A stretch of DNA of 64,000 nt from JBFWVR01 sp050246635 (lineage in GTDB: Bacteria > Acidobacteriota > Vicinamibacteria > Vicinamibacterales > UBA2999): the NCBI GenBank assembly GCA_050246635.1, contig JBFWVR010000016.1, forward strand, positions 62,001 to 126,000, in the 5' to 3' direction. Below the pieces are notes generated by a model. The model had not been told where the DNA came from. It ran no database searches and worked only from the letters and a program-made list of their open reading frames with translations. Made by a program: the position numbers and the translations under genes. Below are positions 20,073-27,848 of the stretch, piece by piece; within the stretch, counting starts at the first letter, position 1; each line of letters starts with the position of its first letter.

Positions 20073-20500
20073 TCCTGGTCGATGCGAACCTCCTGCTGTA
20101 CGCGGCCAATCGCGCGGCTCCGGAGCATGAGCCAGCGCGCGAGTGGCTCGACGCGCAACTGAATGGGACCGTGCCGCTTGGTCTTCCGTGGCCATCGCTG
20201 TTGGCCTTCGTGCGGCTTGCCACGAACCCGCTGGTGATGCGTATGCCGGCGTCACCGGCCGAGGCCTGGCGGCAGGTCGAGGACTGGTTCCGCTGCGAGC
20301 CGGCTTGGACGCCTCTTCCCGGCGAGGCCCACCGCCGAATCGTTGGTGCGTTCTTGAGCGCACCATGGATGACCAGCCGGCTCGTGCCCGACGCGCATCT
20401 CGCGGCACTCGCGATGGAGCACGGGCTCACCCTGCATTCCTGTGACGCGGACTTTGCCAGGTTCCCTGGGCTCAAGTGGGTGAACCCGTTGGTTACCTGA
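20069..20500 (+). CDS. VapC-like PIN-domain toxin
   Basis: A 143-residue PIN-domain protein beginning MILVDANLLLYAAN. Conserved acidic residues include Asp5, Asp108 (VPDAHLAALAMEHG), Asp126 and Asp128 (HSCDADFARFPGLKWVNPL). The usual second-position Glu is not obvious; that region reads LPWPSLLAFVRLATNP, the normal sequence in this VapC subgroup. PIN toxins cleave RNA, often tRNA, and are neutralised by the antitoxin encoded directly upstream. The GTG start overlaps the antitoxin stop, so translation is coupled. Confidence 0.88.
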   Translation: MILVDANLLLYAANRAAPEHEPAREWLDAQLNGTVPLGLPWPSLLAFVRLATNPLVMRMPASPAEAWRQVEDWFRCEPAWTPLPGEAHRRIVGAFLSAPWMTSRLVPDAHLAALAMEHGLTLHSCDADFARFPGLKWVNPLVT

Positions 20501-20564
20501 GCCGCGGTAGCCTTCCGGCCGGCAGTCGCTGGGGTGTCGCGCCGCCGTCCCGCGTCGGCATCGG

Positions 20565-20572
20565 GGTACAAT
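20565..20572 (+). promoter_or_regulatory. Candidate -10 element (GGTACAAT) of the export operon
   Basis: GGTACAAT lies about 90 bases before the likely GTG start of the ABC-2 permease. No good -35 hexamer is visible at 16-18 bases upstream. It resembles other putative -10 boxes in this window (TATCAT, TACACT). Confidence 0.35.
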
Positions 20573-20659
20573 CCTCACGCCCCCGATCGCACCAGCCGGA
20601 TCGTCCGCTTCGGCCACCTGGGCCGCGCGACCCGCTCCGGCGGCAGCCTCAGGAACGCC

Positions 20660-21499
20660 GTGGGTCCGACCGAACCAACCTGCCTCCGTCCCATCGTCAT
20701 TCGCGCGCGCCGGCCGTCGCTCTGGGCCGACCTCGCGGAGATCTGGCAGTTCCGCGAGCTGCTGCTCACGCTCGTGGCGCGTGAGCTCCGGCTCCGCTAC
20801 GCGCAGACGTGGGTCGGCATCGCCTGGGTCGTGCTCAAACCCGTGGTGACGATGGCGCTGCTGTACGCGATCTTCGGGGTCGCGGCAGACCTGCCCACCG
20901 ACGGGCTGCCAGGTCCCGTGTTCTTCTTCGCGGGCCTGATGCTCTGGTTCTTCTTTTCCGGGGCGATCACCGACAGCAAGGACAGCCTGGTCGCCAACGC
21001 CGACCTCATCCGGAAGGTCTACTTCCCCCGGCCGCTCCTGCCGCTGGCGATCGTGATCGCCCGGCTGATCGATCTTGGCATCATGCTCGTGTGCCTGGCG
21101 GTCATGCTGCTGGTGCTGGGCGAGGCACGATGGCCCTCGCTCCTCGGCCTGCTGTGGGTGATCACCACGATCAGCCTGCTCGCGGCCGCCGTGGGTTTCG
21201 TCGCGGCGGCGGTCAACGTCCGGTACCGCGACGCCACGCACGTCGTGCCGGTGGCGCTCCAGTTGCTGATGTTCGCGTCGCCGATCGTGTACTCGTCGCG
21301 CCTGGTCCCGGCGGACTGGTCCGCGGTCTATGCGCTCAATCCCCTCGTCGGCCTGATTGACGGCTTCCGGGCGGCGCTCATGGGGCTGCCCGCCGATCCG
21401 CGCTCGGCATCGGTCGCGGTCGCGATCACGTGTGCGCTGCTGGTGGCGTCCACCCTGACGTTCCGCCGCCTCGAGGCGTCGTTCGCGGATCACGTCTGA
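20660..21499 (+). CDS. ABC-2 type polysaccharide export permease (Wzm/TagG-like)
   Basis: A protein of about 279 residues with six membrane helices, including VGIAWVVLKPVVTMALLYAIFGVAA, GPVFFFAGLMLWFFFSGAI and LLWVITTISLLAAAVGFVAAA. The cytoplasmic lead LWADLAEIWQFRELLLTLVARELRLRYAQTW and the motif NVRYRDATHVVPVALQLLMFASPIVYSS are diagnostic of Wzm/TagG permeases. These move undecaprenyl-linked glycans across the inner membrane with the ATPase encoded four bases downstream. The start is uncertain: I use GTG at 20660, with AGGAA four bases upstream. The frame is open for another 42 codons. Confidence 0.88.
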   Translation: MGPTEPTCLRPIVIRARRPSLWADLAEIWQFRELLLTLVARELRLRYAQTWVGIAWVVLKPVVTMALLYAIFGVAADLPTDGLPGPVFFFAGLMLWFFFSGAITDSKDSLVANADLIRKVYFPRPLLPLAIVIARLIDLGIMLVCLAVMLLVLGEARWPSLLGLLWVITTISLLAAAVGFVAAAVNVRYRDATHVVPVALQLLMFASPIVYSSRLVPADWSAVYALNPLVGLIDGFRAALMGLPADPRSASVAVAITCALLVASTLTFRRLEASFADHV

Positions 21500-21503
21500 C
21501 GCC

Positions 21504-22781
21504 ATGGCCCCGATCATCCGCGCCGACGGCCTCAGCAAGCAGTACGACCTGGCGCCACGGGCCGCCTACAACACGTTCCGCGATCAGCTCGCGTACGCCG
21601 TGCGCTCGCCACGCGCGTGGTGGCGCCGCGCGGCCACCGAGCCGATGTGGGCGCTCAGGGACGTGAGCTTCGCAATCGAGCCGGGCACCGTGACCGGCCT
21701 GATCGGCCGCAACGGCGCGGGCAAGAGCACGCTGCTGAAGATCCTCTCGCGCATCACGCCGCCGACCTCGGGGGAGGCGGTGCTGTGCGGCCGCATCGCC
21801 AGCCTGCTCGAAGTGGGCACCGGCTTCCATCCCGAGCTGACCGGCCGGCACAACGTCTTCCTGAACGGCGCGATCCTCGGCATGCGCCAGCGGGAGATCG
21901 CCCGCAACTTCGACGCGATCGTCGCCTTCGCGGACGTGGAGCGCTTCATCGACACGCCCGTGAAGTACTACTCCACCGGGATGTACCTGCGACTCGCGTT
22001 CGCGGTGGCCGCGCACCTGGAGGCCGAGATCCTCGCCGTGGACGAGGTGCTGGCGGTGGGCGACCTCGTGTTCCAGCGCAAGTGCCTCGGCAAGATGGCG
22101 GAGGTGGCGCGGAGCGGCCGCACCGTGTTGCTGGTGAGCCACAACATGGCCGCCGTGCAGAAGCTGTCGGACGAGGTGCTGCTGCTCGAGGGCGGGCGGC
22201 TTGCGGCGCACGGCCGCGCGCCGGACGTCATCACCCGCTTCGTCGACCAGCTCCAGGGCGGGGACGACGGCACCGAGTCGAGCGACCTGCGCGCCCTGCC
22301 ACGCGGCTCGCGCGAACACGGCGGCTTCACCGAAGGGTACCTGAACGGCCGGCCCCTGGTGGCGAGCCACACGCTCCGGACCGGCGGCGACCTCGACTTC
22401 GAGCTCGTACTCGACCTGCCGGAGCCGAGGCGGAACTGCCACGTCGGCATCAACCTGGACGACGACTTCGGCGTGCGGATCTGGAGCCTGCACAGCCAGT
22501 GGCAGGTGCCGCGGTTCGACCTGTCCGCCGGGACGCACCGCTTCCGCTGTCACGTGCCGATGCCCCCCCTCGTGTCGGGCCAGTACCACATCGGCGTGGA
22601 GGCGGGCGCCGGACGCGAGCGGCTGGATCAGATCGACCGGGCCGCGATCCTGCACGTCGTGCAGACCGCCCATGGCCCCACGGGAGAGACGCCCGGCCGC
22701 GAGCACGGCTACATCCTCGCCCCGGCCGAGTGGACCGTCGTCTGCGCCTCGCCGCAGCCCGTGCCCACCGGAGGCGCGTGA
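21504..22781 (+). CDS. Polysaccharide export ABC ATPase (Wzt-like) with C-terminal glycan-binding domain
   Basis: A 425-residue ATPase. Walker A GRNGAGKST is at 68-76, the signature YSTGMYLRLAFA near 156-167, Walker B EILAVDEVLA at 175-184 and the switch His at 213 (LLVSHN). Residues about 265-425 form an extra beta-domain like the Wzt C-terminal domain, which reads the end of the finished glycan (LRTGGDLDFELVLDLPE, then YHIGVEAGAG). This suggests the exported polymer carries a defined terminal group. It follows the permease by 4 bases, and its stop overlaps the next GTG start. Confidence 0.92.
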   Translation: MAPIIRADGLSKQYDLAPRAAYNTFRDQLAYAVRSPRAWWRRAATEPMWALRDVSFAIEPGTVTGLIGRNGAGKSTLLKILSRITPPTSGEAVLCGRIASLLEVGTGFHPELTGRHNVFLNGAILGMRQREIARNFDAIVAFADVERFIDTPVKYYSTGMYLRLAFAVAAHLEAEILAVDEVLAVGDLVFQRKCLGKMAEVARSGRTVLLVSHNMAAVQKLSDEVLLLEGGRLAAHGRAPDVITRFVDQLQGGDDGTESSDLRALPRGSREHGGFTEGYLNGRPLVASHTLRTGGDLDFELVLDLPEPRRNCHVGINLDDDFGVRIWSLHSQWQVPRFDLSAGTHRFRCHVPMPPLVSGQYHIGVEAGAGRERLDQIDRAAILHVVQTAHGPTGETPGREHGYILAPAEWTVVCASPQPVPTGGA

Positions 22782-23626
22782 GGCCCGTCTCCGCGGGTGG
22801 GGGCGTCAGCGTCGTCGTGCCGACCCGGGACGCCGCGCCGCTCCTGGCCGAGACGCTGGCCTCCGTGTTCGCACAGACGCTCCAGCCGATCGAGGTGCTG
22901 GTCGTGGACGATGGCTCCACCGATGGAACCAGGGCCCTGCTCGACCCTCTCGAGGCGGCGGGCCGCCTGCGGGTGATTCGTCAGGCCCCGTCAGGCGCCG
23001 CCGCCGCACGCAACACCGGCCTGCGGCACGCGAGCGGGGCGTTCATCGCGCTGCTCGATCACGACGACCTCTGGCCCGCGGACAAGCTGGCCTGGCAGGT
23101 GGAGCTGTTGCGGAGCCGGCCGGAGGTGGTGCTCGCGTACGGCTTCATGGAGAGCTTCGGGCAGGAGCGGTCTTACGCCTGGCCGCCCGCGGATGTGGCG
23201 CCGGAGGGCGATGTGCGTCAGGCCTTCCTGCGCAAGAACTGGATTCGATCACCCGGCCAGACGCTCATTCGCGCCAGTGCCCTCGAAGCCGCGGGCGGGT
23301 TCGACGAGACGATCGTCGGCGCGGATGACTGGGACCTGTACCTGCGCCTGGCGGCGATCGGGCCGTTTGCCTATGCCCACCGGAAGGCCTTGGCCTATCG
23401 CACGCACGGTGGCAACCAGTCGCGGCGCGCGTGGACAATGTTCCGCCACGCCTGCCGGGTGCATGCCCGCCACGCGGGCCGGTGGCCCGCCGGCGCGGCC
23501 GGCGGGGCCGGCCGGTGGCTGAAGTGCCGCGGGACCCTGGTCCACATGCTCGCGCGCGACCTGCTCGCCGCCACGCGCGCACGCGCGATCACCTCCGTGA
23601 CGCCCTCCGATCCGTCCGCCGCGTGA
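22778..23626 (+). CDS. Family 2 glycosyltransferase
   Basis: A 282-residue GT-A enzyme. The nucleotide-binding start is VSVVVPTRDAAPLLAETLASVFAQT, with VLVVDDGSTDGT near residue 46. The DXD-type site is LLDHDDLW near residue 95, and a catalytic-region motif FDETIVGADDWDLYLRLAAIG lies near 185. The C-terminal 60 residues are basic and Ala/Gly-rich. It starts on GTG overlapping the Wzt stop by 4 bases, with GGAGGC upstream. It should add a sugar in assembly of the exported glycan; donor and linkage are unknown. Its 3' end overlaps the convergent neighbour by 38 bases. Confidence 0.87.
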   Translation: MRPVSAGGGVSVVVPTRDAAPLLAETLASVFAQTLQPIEVLVVDDGSTDGTRALLDPLEAAGRLRVIRQAPSGAAAARNTGLRHASGAFIALLDHDDLWPADKLAWQVELLRSRPEVVLAYGFMESFGQERSYAWPPADVAPEGDVRQAFLRKNWIRSPGQTLIRASALEAAGGFDETIVGADDWDLYLRLAAIGPFAYAHRKALAYRTHGGNQSRRAWTMFRHACRVHARHAGRWPAGAAGGAGRWLKCRGTLVHMLARDLLAATRARAITSVTPSDPSAA

Positions 23627-24620
23627 GCCCGGACAGGCCCGACTCCACGCAGCACCAGCCGAAGACCGCGCTCGCGTACGCGTAGTACATCGCGTGCAGC
23701 GGGAAGGCGGCAGCCGCGAATGCCACGCCGCGCCGGGTCGCGAGGAAGCGGTAGAAGTCCACGTTCAGCGCCGCCACGATCCCGAGCGCACCTGCCGCCG
23801 CCGCGCCGAGTGCGAGGCGGAACGGCGGAAGGGCGAGCGCCCCGACGGCAAGCATCACGGACAGCCACACGAGCACCGCGCTCAGGCGGTGGCTCGGCTG
23901 CAGGTTCAGGTCCCTGGGCACACGACCGCCCCGGAGGATCAGCCGCGACCACGGCCGCGCGCGGTCGAAGACGTCCGCGCGGATCATGCCGGCCAGGGTC
24001 CAGCGTTTCAGGTGCTTGCCGTGCAGGTCCTTGTCGAGGCGGATGCGGTGGCCCGCCGCCGAGAGGCGCGCCCCGAGCTCGATGTCCTCGATCGAGGGGC
24101 GCCCGTATGCCCCGTCGAACCCTCCGGCCGCCAGGAAGACGTCTCGCCGCACCGCGCCGAGCCCGGCCCAGAACGACGCGCTGTCGGCTGAGGCGTGCTG
24201 GTGCACGAAGTGGTGCAGCAGGTTGCGATAGTCGGACACGAGCGTGCCGGCCGCCGGGGCCGCGTCGTAACTGCCGAACACCGCTGCCAGCGCCGGGTCC
24301 GCGGCAAGGCGGTCGAGCACCCGCGTGCAGGCGTCGGCCGCCGGCTCCACGTCCGCGTCGACGAACAGCACGATCGGCGCGCGGGCCGCCGTCGTGCCGG
24401 CGTTCCGCGCCCTCGCGGGTCCGGCGGGCGTGGCCATCCGGACGACCGCCGCCCCGTGTCGCGCGGCGATGCCCGCCGTGTCGTCCGTCGAGCCATCGTC
24501 GACGACGAGCACCTCGGCCGCACGAGGGGCGGCCCGGAAGACGGCCGCAAGGCAGCGCGGCAGTGTCGCCGCCGCGTTGCGCGCGGGGACGACGATCGTG
24601 AGCGGCGGTGTCACCCCCAC
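23589..24620 (-). CDS. Membrane-anchored family 2 glycosyltransferase
   Basis: A protein of about 343 residues. A GT-A domain occupies residues 1-230 (LTIVVPARNAAATLPRCLAAV, VLVVDDGSTDDT, LFVDADVEP, then FDGAYGRPSIEDIELGARLSAAG). Three hydrophobic helices follow (about 255-330: LSAVLVWLSVMLAVGALAL, LALGAAAAGALGIVAAL, AFPLHAMYYAYASAVFGW). The layout is that of polyprenyl-phosphate or processive GT2 enzymes. Two GTG starts fit (24620 and 24614); the first has GGAGG five bases upstream, and the second overlaps the stop of the preceding gene. It is the last gene of a three-gene minus-strand block. Confidence 0.83.
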   Translation of the reverse strand: MGVTPPLTIVVPARNAAATLPRCLAAVFRAAPRAAEVLVVDDGSTDDTAGIAARHGAAVVRMATPAGPARARNAGTTAARAPIVLFVDADVEPAADACTRVLDRLAADPALAAVFGSYDAAPAAGTLVSDYRNLLHHFVHQHASADSASFWAGLGAVRRDVFLAAGGFDGAYGRPSIEDIELGARLSAAGHRIRLDKDLHGKHLKRWTLAGMIRADVFDRARPWSRLILRGGRVPRDLNLQPSHRLSAVLVWLSVMLAVGALALPPFRLALGAAAAGALGIVAALNVDFYRFLATRRGVAFAAAAFPLHAMYYAYASAVFGWCCVESGLSGLTRRTDRRASRR

Positions 24621-26512
24621 CCGAACCTCCGCCGCGCACGTGCGGCAAGGCGCGTGCCCCAACCCGGGTGGCGGGCACGGTAGCCGGACTCGCCCTGGTA
24701 CATCGGCCGGCCGTGTTCGAGGTACCGCGCGAGCCTCGCCGGATCGTCGAGCTGCGCGACGAGGTCCTCGTATTCGGCGGGATGCTCGGCCAGCAGCTCC
24801 GAGATGCTGTGCCAGTGGTGCACACGCAGGTCGACGTTCACGATGTCGTAGCCCATCGCGGCAAACCGCAGGTACCACTCCCAGTCGGAGTGGTACTGCG
24901 TGAAGGGCCCCGTGTGCAGGTAGAGACCCGTGCGCGCCACGAGGGCGCGTTTGACCAGGAAGCAGTGCCCCTCGAGATGCATCGCGCCGCCCCGCTGGAG
25001 CAGGCTGCGCATGCGCGGCGCGGTCGAGGCATCCGGGTAGACCGGATCGTAGCTGGCGAACACGCCGCGATACCGATCGGTGATCGGCTTGATCCTGGCC
25101 TGGCCGGCGGCAATCGTGCCCTCCGGCTGGACCGCCGCGACGAGATCCTGGAGCCAGGTGTCGGACAGGGCCTCCACGTCGTTGCAGTAGAGCGCGAGGT
25201 ACTTCACGCGTGGCGAGGCCGCGTTGAACCCCTGGTTGCACGCGGTGCTGAAGAACCGGTTCTCGGGGTTCTCGATGACGACGGCGTCGACGTGGGGGTG
25301 GTCGTGAACGAACTGGCGGATGTAGGCCAGCGATCCGTCGGTCGAACCGTTGTCCACGATCACGAGCTGATAGGGATAGGTGGTGTGCGCGACCAGGGCA
25401 CGAAGCGCGCGCTCGAGGAATGGCCTCGCGTTCCACGACGGAACGACGATGGCCACCCGCTCATCCGTCGAAGCGTCGGGCGCCGTCCGGAGCACGCCCG
25501 GCGATCGGTCTTCGATGACCGCGTCCAGCCGGACATCCGGCGCGGATGAAGCGTCCGCCTGCCCTGCCGTGTGCGCCGTCGAGGCCGGGGGAGCGAAAAG
25601 CCCCGTCGCCCGGTCCAGCGGCATCGCCAGCCCGGCGCGCACACCGGAGAGGAAACCGAACAGCCGCGCCCGCCGGTGCGACTCCGTCCCCATGTCGACA
25701 ACGGGTTTGCCGAAGGTCCAGCGCAGGGCCAGCCGGGCCGCGACGGCGCCCACCTGCCAGTAGCCGAGGCGCGCGTGCTTGGCCAGCGTCGCGCCAATCC
25801 CGTGGAGGTAGCGGCGCAGCACGACAGGCGCCTGCGGCCACGAGCGGAATCCGGAGTGGATGACGGCGGCGCCTGGTGTCTCGTAGGCGTGGTAGCCCGC
25901 CAGCAGGGCGCGCATGACGAGGTCCACTTCCTCCGCCGAGTACAGTGGGCCGCCGGCGCCGAGTGCCGGGTCGAACCCGTGCAGTGCGGACCACGCCCTG
26001 CGTCGCACGGCCATCGACGCGCCGATGCCCTCGACGTGGTGCTTGTCGAAGATCGACCGCGCCAGGAAGGGCGCATCACGGGAGTAGTTCGGCAGGAAGC
26101 CGAGCGCCGGATCGTACGGCGCCGGCCGGACCGTGCCGAACACGACCGCCAGCCGGTCGTCGTCCGCGAACGGGGCGATGATCTCTGCCAGCCACGTCGG
26201 CGTGACGACGCAGTCGTCGTCCGTGAAGGCGAGGATGGCGGCGGAGGCCTCCGCGGCGCCGAGGTTGCGGCCGGCGGACAGCCCACGCGCGGCGCACGGC
26301 AGGTACCGGAGGCGGGGATCGTGCATCGCCTCGCCCAGCACCTCGGTCACCTGGTCGGTGTCGCTCTGATCCACGAGGCACAGTTCCAGTCGCGCCTCCG
26401 TGCTCGCCAGGATCGACCTGACGGTGTGCCGGATCCGGATGCCCGGGTTCCGCGTGCAGACGATCACCGTGGCCACGGGGCCGTCCCCCGGCTGGATGGA
26501 GGTCGCGTCCAT
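24611..26512 (-). CDS. Two-domain glycosyltransferase (GT2-GT2 fusion)
   Basis: A 633-residue protein with two GT-A domains. Domain 1 (about 10-290) has VATVIVCTRNPGIRIRHTVRSIL, DQSDTDQV and FTDDDC, then SAEEVDLVMRALLAGYHAYE. A linker of about 70 residues follows. Domain 2 (about 375-610) is of the rhamnosyltransferase or mycofactocin-GT type: VAIVVPSWNARPFLERALRAL, VIVDNGSTDGS, YCNDVEAL, HSDWEWYLRFAAMGY. Fused GTs often add two sugars in turn. The ATG overlaps the preceding stop by one base (TGATG), and its own stop overlaps the next gene, so the block is translationally coupled. Confidence 0.87.
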   Translation of the reverse strand: MDATSIQPGDGPVATVIVCTRNPGIRIRHTVRSILASTEARLELCLVDQSDTDQVTEVLGEAMHDPRLRYLPCAARGLSAGRNLGAAEASAAILAFTDDDCVVTPTWLAEIIAPFADDDRLAVVFGTVRPAPYDPALGFLPNYSRDAPFLARSIFDKHHVEGIGASMAVRRRAWSALHGFDPALGAGGPLYSAEEVDLVMRALLAGYHAYETPGAAVIHSGFRSWPQAPVVLRRYLHGIGATLAKHARLGYWQVGAVAARLALRWTFGKPVVDMGTESHRRARLFGFLSGVRAGLAMPLDRATGLFAPPASTAHTAGQADASSAPDVRLDAVIEDRSPGVLRTAPDASTDERVAIVVPSWNARPFLERALRALVAHTTYPYQLVIVDNGSTDGSLAYIRQFVHDHPHVDAVVIENPENRFFSTACNQGFNAASPRVKYLALYCNDVEALSDTWLQDLVAAVQPEGTIAAGQARIKPITDRYRGVFASYDPVYPDASTAPRMRSLLQRGGAMHLEGHCFLVKRALVARTGLYLHTGPFTQYHSDWEWYLRFAAMGYDIVNVDLRVHHWHSISELLAEHPAEYEDLVAQLDDPARLARYLEHGRPMYQGESGYRARHPGWGTRLAARARRRFGWG

Positions 26513-27780
26513 CAGGCGGGACCACCGTGCTCGAGCATGGGTCGGGCGAAGTGCCGGCGTGCCAGGGCGACCCAGCGGTGCCGGAGCGCGAGCTTCGCGC
26601 GACGCCAGCGCGGATGCGGACGGGGAGCGCCCGCGGGATTGCCACGGCGCGCCGTGAGCACCGCGGAAAGGGCGCGGGCCGCGGCTTCCGGGCCACAGAT
26701 CCGGCTGACGTGTGCCTGGCCGGCCAGCCCCATGGCGTCCGCGGCCTGTGGATTGCTGAAGGCCTGCACGAGCGCGTCGCCGAAGGCCTGGGCGTCCTCC
26801 GCGACGAAGGCGTGCGTGCCAGGGATGAGATCGAGGCCCTGCGCGCCCACCGGTGTCGTCACCACGGGCAGGCCGGCGGCCATCGCGTCGGTGACCTTCC
26901 CCTTCATGCCCGCGCCGAAACGAAGCGGGGCAATCGAGGCGGCGGCGGCGTCGAGGTGCGGCGTGAGATCGGGGACGTAGCCGAGAATCCGCACCCCGGG
27001 CGTCCGTCCAAGCGCGTGCACCTCGTCGCGCGCGTAGCTGCCAATCACGCAGAGGGTGGCATCGGGCCGCCGTTCGCGCACGCCCGGCCAGACGTCCGCG
27101 CAGAACCAGCGCAGCCCGTCGAGGTTGGGCGCGTGGTGGAAGTGCCCGACGAACAGCGCGTCGGGTCCACGCGTCCGGCGCGTCCTCGGCCGCAGCCGCA
27201 CCAGGTTCGGCACGCACACGATCGGAGGCAATCCCGTCTCGCCGCGCAGGAGATCGGCATCGTCCGCCGACACGGCGATGACCAGGTCGGCGGCCCGGTA
27301 GGTCGCCAGCTCCGCCTCGCGGACCTCGTTCGCCCATTGGCCTGGCACGGTGCCGAGTGCCACCCCCGAGGCCAGCCGGGCGAAGTGCACGTCCACCGAA
27401 TCCACCACGGCGGCTGCGCGAGGGCACAGGTCACGCACCACCTCGAGGTACCGCCCGGCCATCGCGTAGAACTCGAAGAACACGATGTCGTACTGGCGCC
27501 TCGCGACCGCGCGCCGAAAGGCGGTCCACGTGCAGGGCAGCACGTCGATGCCGAGCGACGTGAGCCGCGCGCGATCGGCCTCCACCCGCGAGGGCGGGAG
27601 TGGCATCTGGCCTGTCGTCTCGTCGAGCTCGATCCACAGGTCGACGTCGGCCGCGGCCGCCAGGTGCTCGAGGATGGTCAGGAAGCGGCAGCTGCCAGAC
27701 GACTCGTCTGGCCGGGGAAGGCGCTCGCTGACGACGAGCAGGCGGGGGCGTGAACGGGAGGTGGGGACGGAAGACGGCAC
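26512..27780 (-). CDS. Family 4 glycosyltransferase
   Basis: A 422-residue GT-B enzyme. The N-terminal Rossmann half starts RPRLLVVSERLPRPDESSGSCRFLTIL. The C-terminal half carries DALFVGHFHHAPNLDGLRWFC, then IAPLRFGAGMKGKVTDAMAAGLPVVTTPVGAQGL, the donor-binding E/GxG-type loop of sugar-sensing GT4 enzymes (here with GMKGKV). It leads the minus-strand GT block. The start is GTG at 27780 or TTG two codons upstream; neither has a Shine-Dalgarno sequence. It is divergent from the double GT4 gene, with under 70 bases between starts. Confidence 0.85.
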   Translation of the reverse strand: MPSSVPTSRSRPRLLVVSERLPRPDESSGSCRFLTILEHLAAAADVDLWIELDETTGQMPLPPSRVEADRARLTSLGIDVLPCTWTAFRRAVARRQYDIVFFEFYAMAGRYLEVVRDLCPRAAAVVDSVDVHFARLASGVALGTVPGQWANEVREAELATYRAADLVIAVSADDADLLRGETGLPPIVCVPNLVRLRPRTRRTRGPDALFVGHFHHAPNLDGLRWFCADVWPGVRERRPDATLCVIGSYARDEVHALGRTPGVRILGYVPDLTPHLDAAAASIAPLRFGAGMKGKVTDAMAAGLPVVTTPVGAQGLDLIPGTHAFVAEDAQAFGDALVQAFSNPQAADAMGLAGQAHVSRICGPEAAARALSAVLTARRGNPAGAPRPHPRWRRAKLALRHRWVALARRHFARPMLEHGGPA

Positions 27781-27835
27781 GGCCAACCCAGCTTACCTGC
27801 TTCGTACCGTCGGGGGTGGCCGGTCGAGTGGACGG

Positions 27836-27841
27836 TATCAT
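27836..27841 (+). promoter_or_regulatory. Candidate -10 box TATCAT of a leaderless transcript
   Basis: TATCAT (within GGTATCAT) ends seven bases before the GTG at 27849. That spacing puts the transcription start on or beside the start codon. No -35 match is evident. Confidence 0.4.
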
Positions 27842-27848
27842 AGCGCAG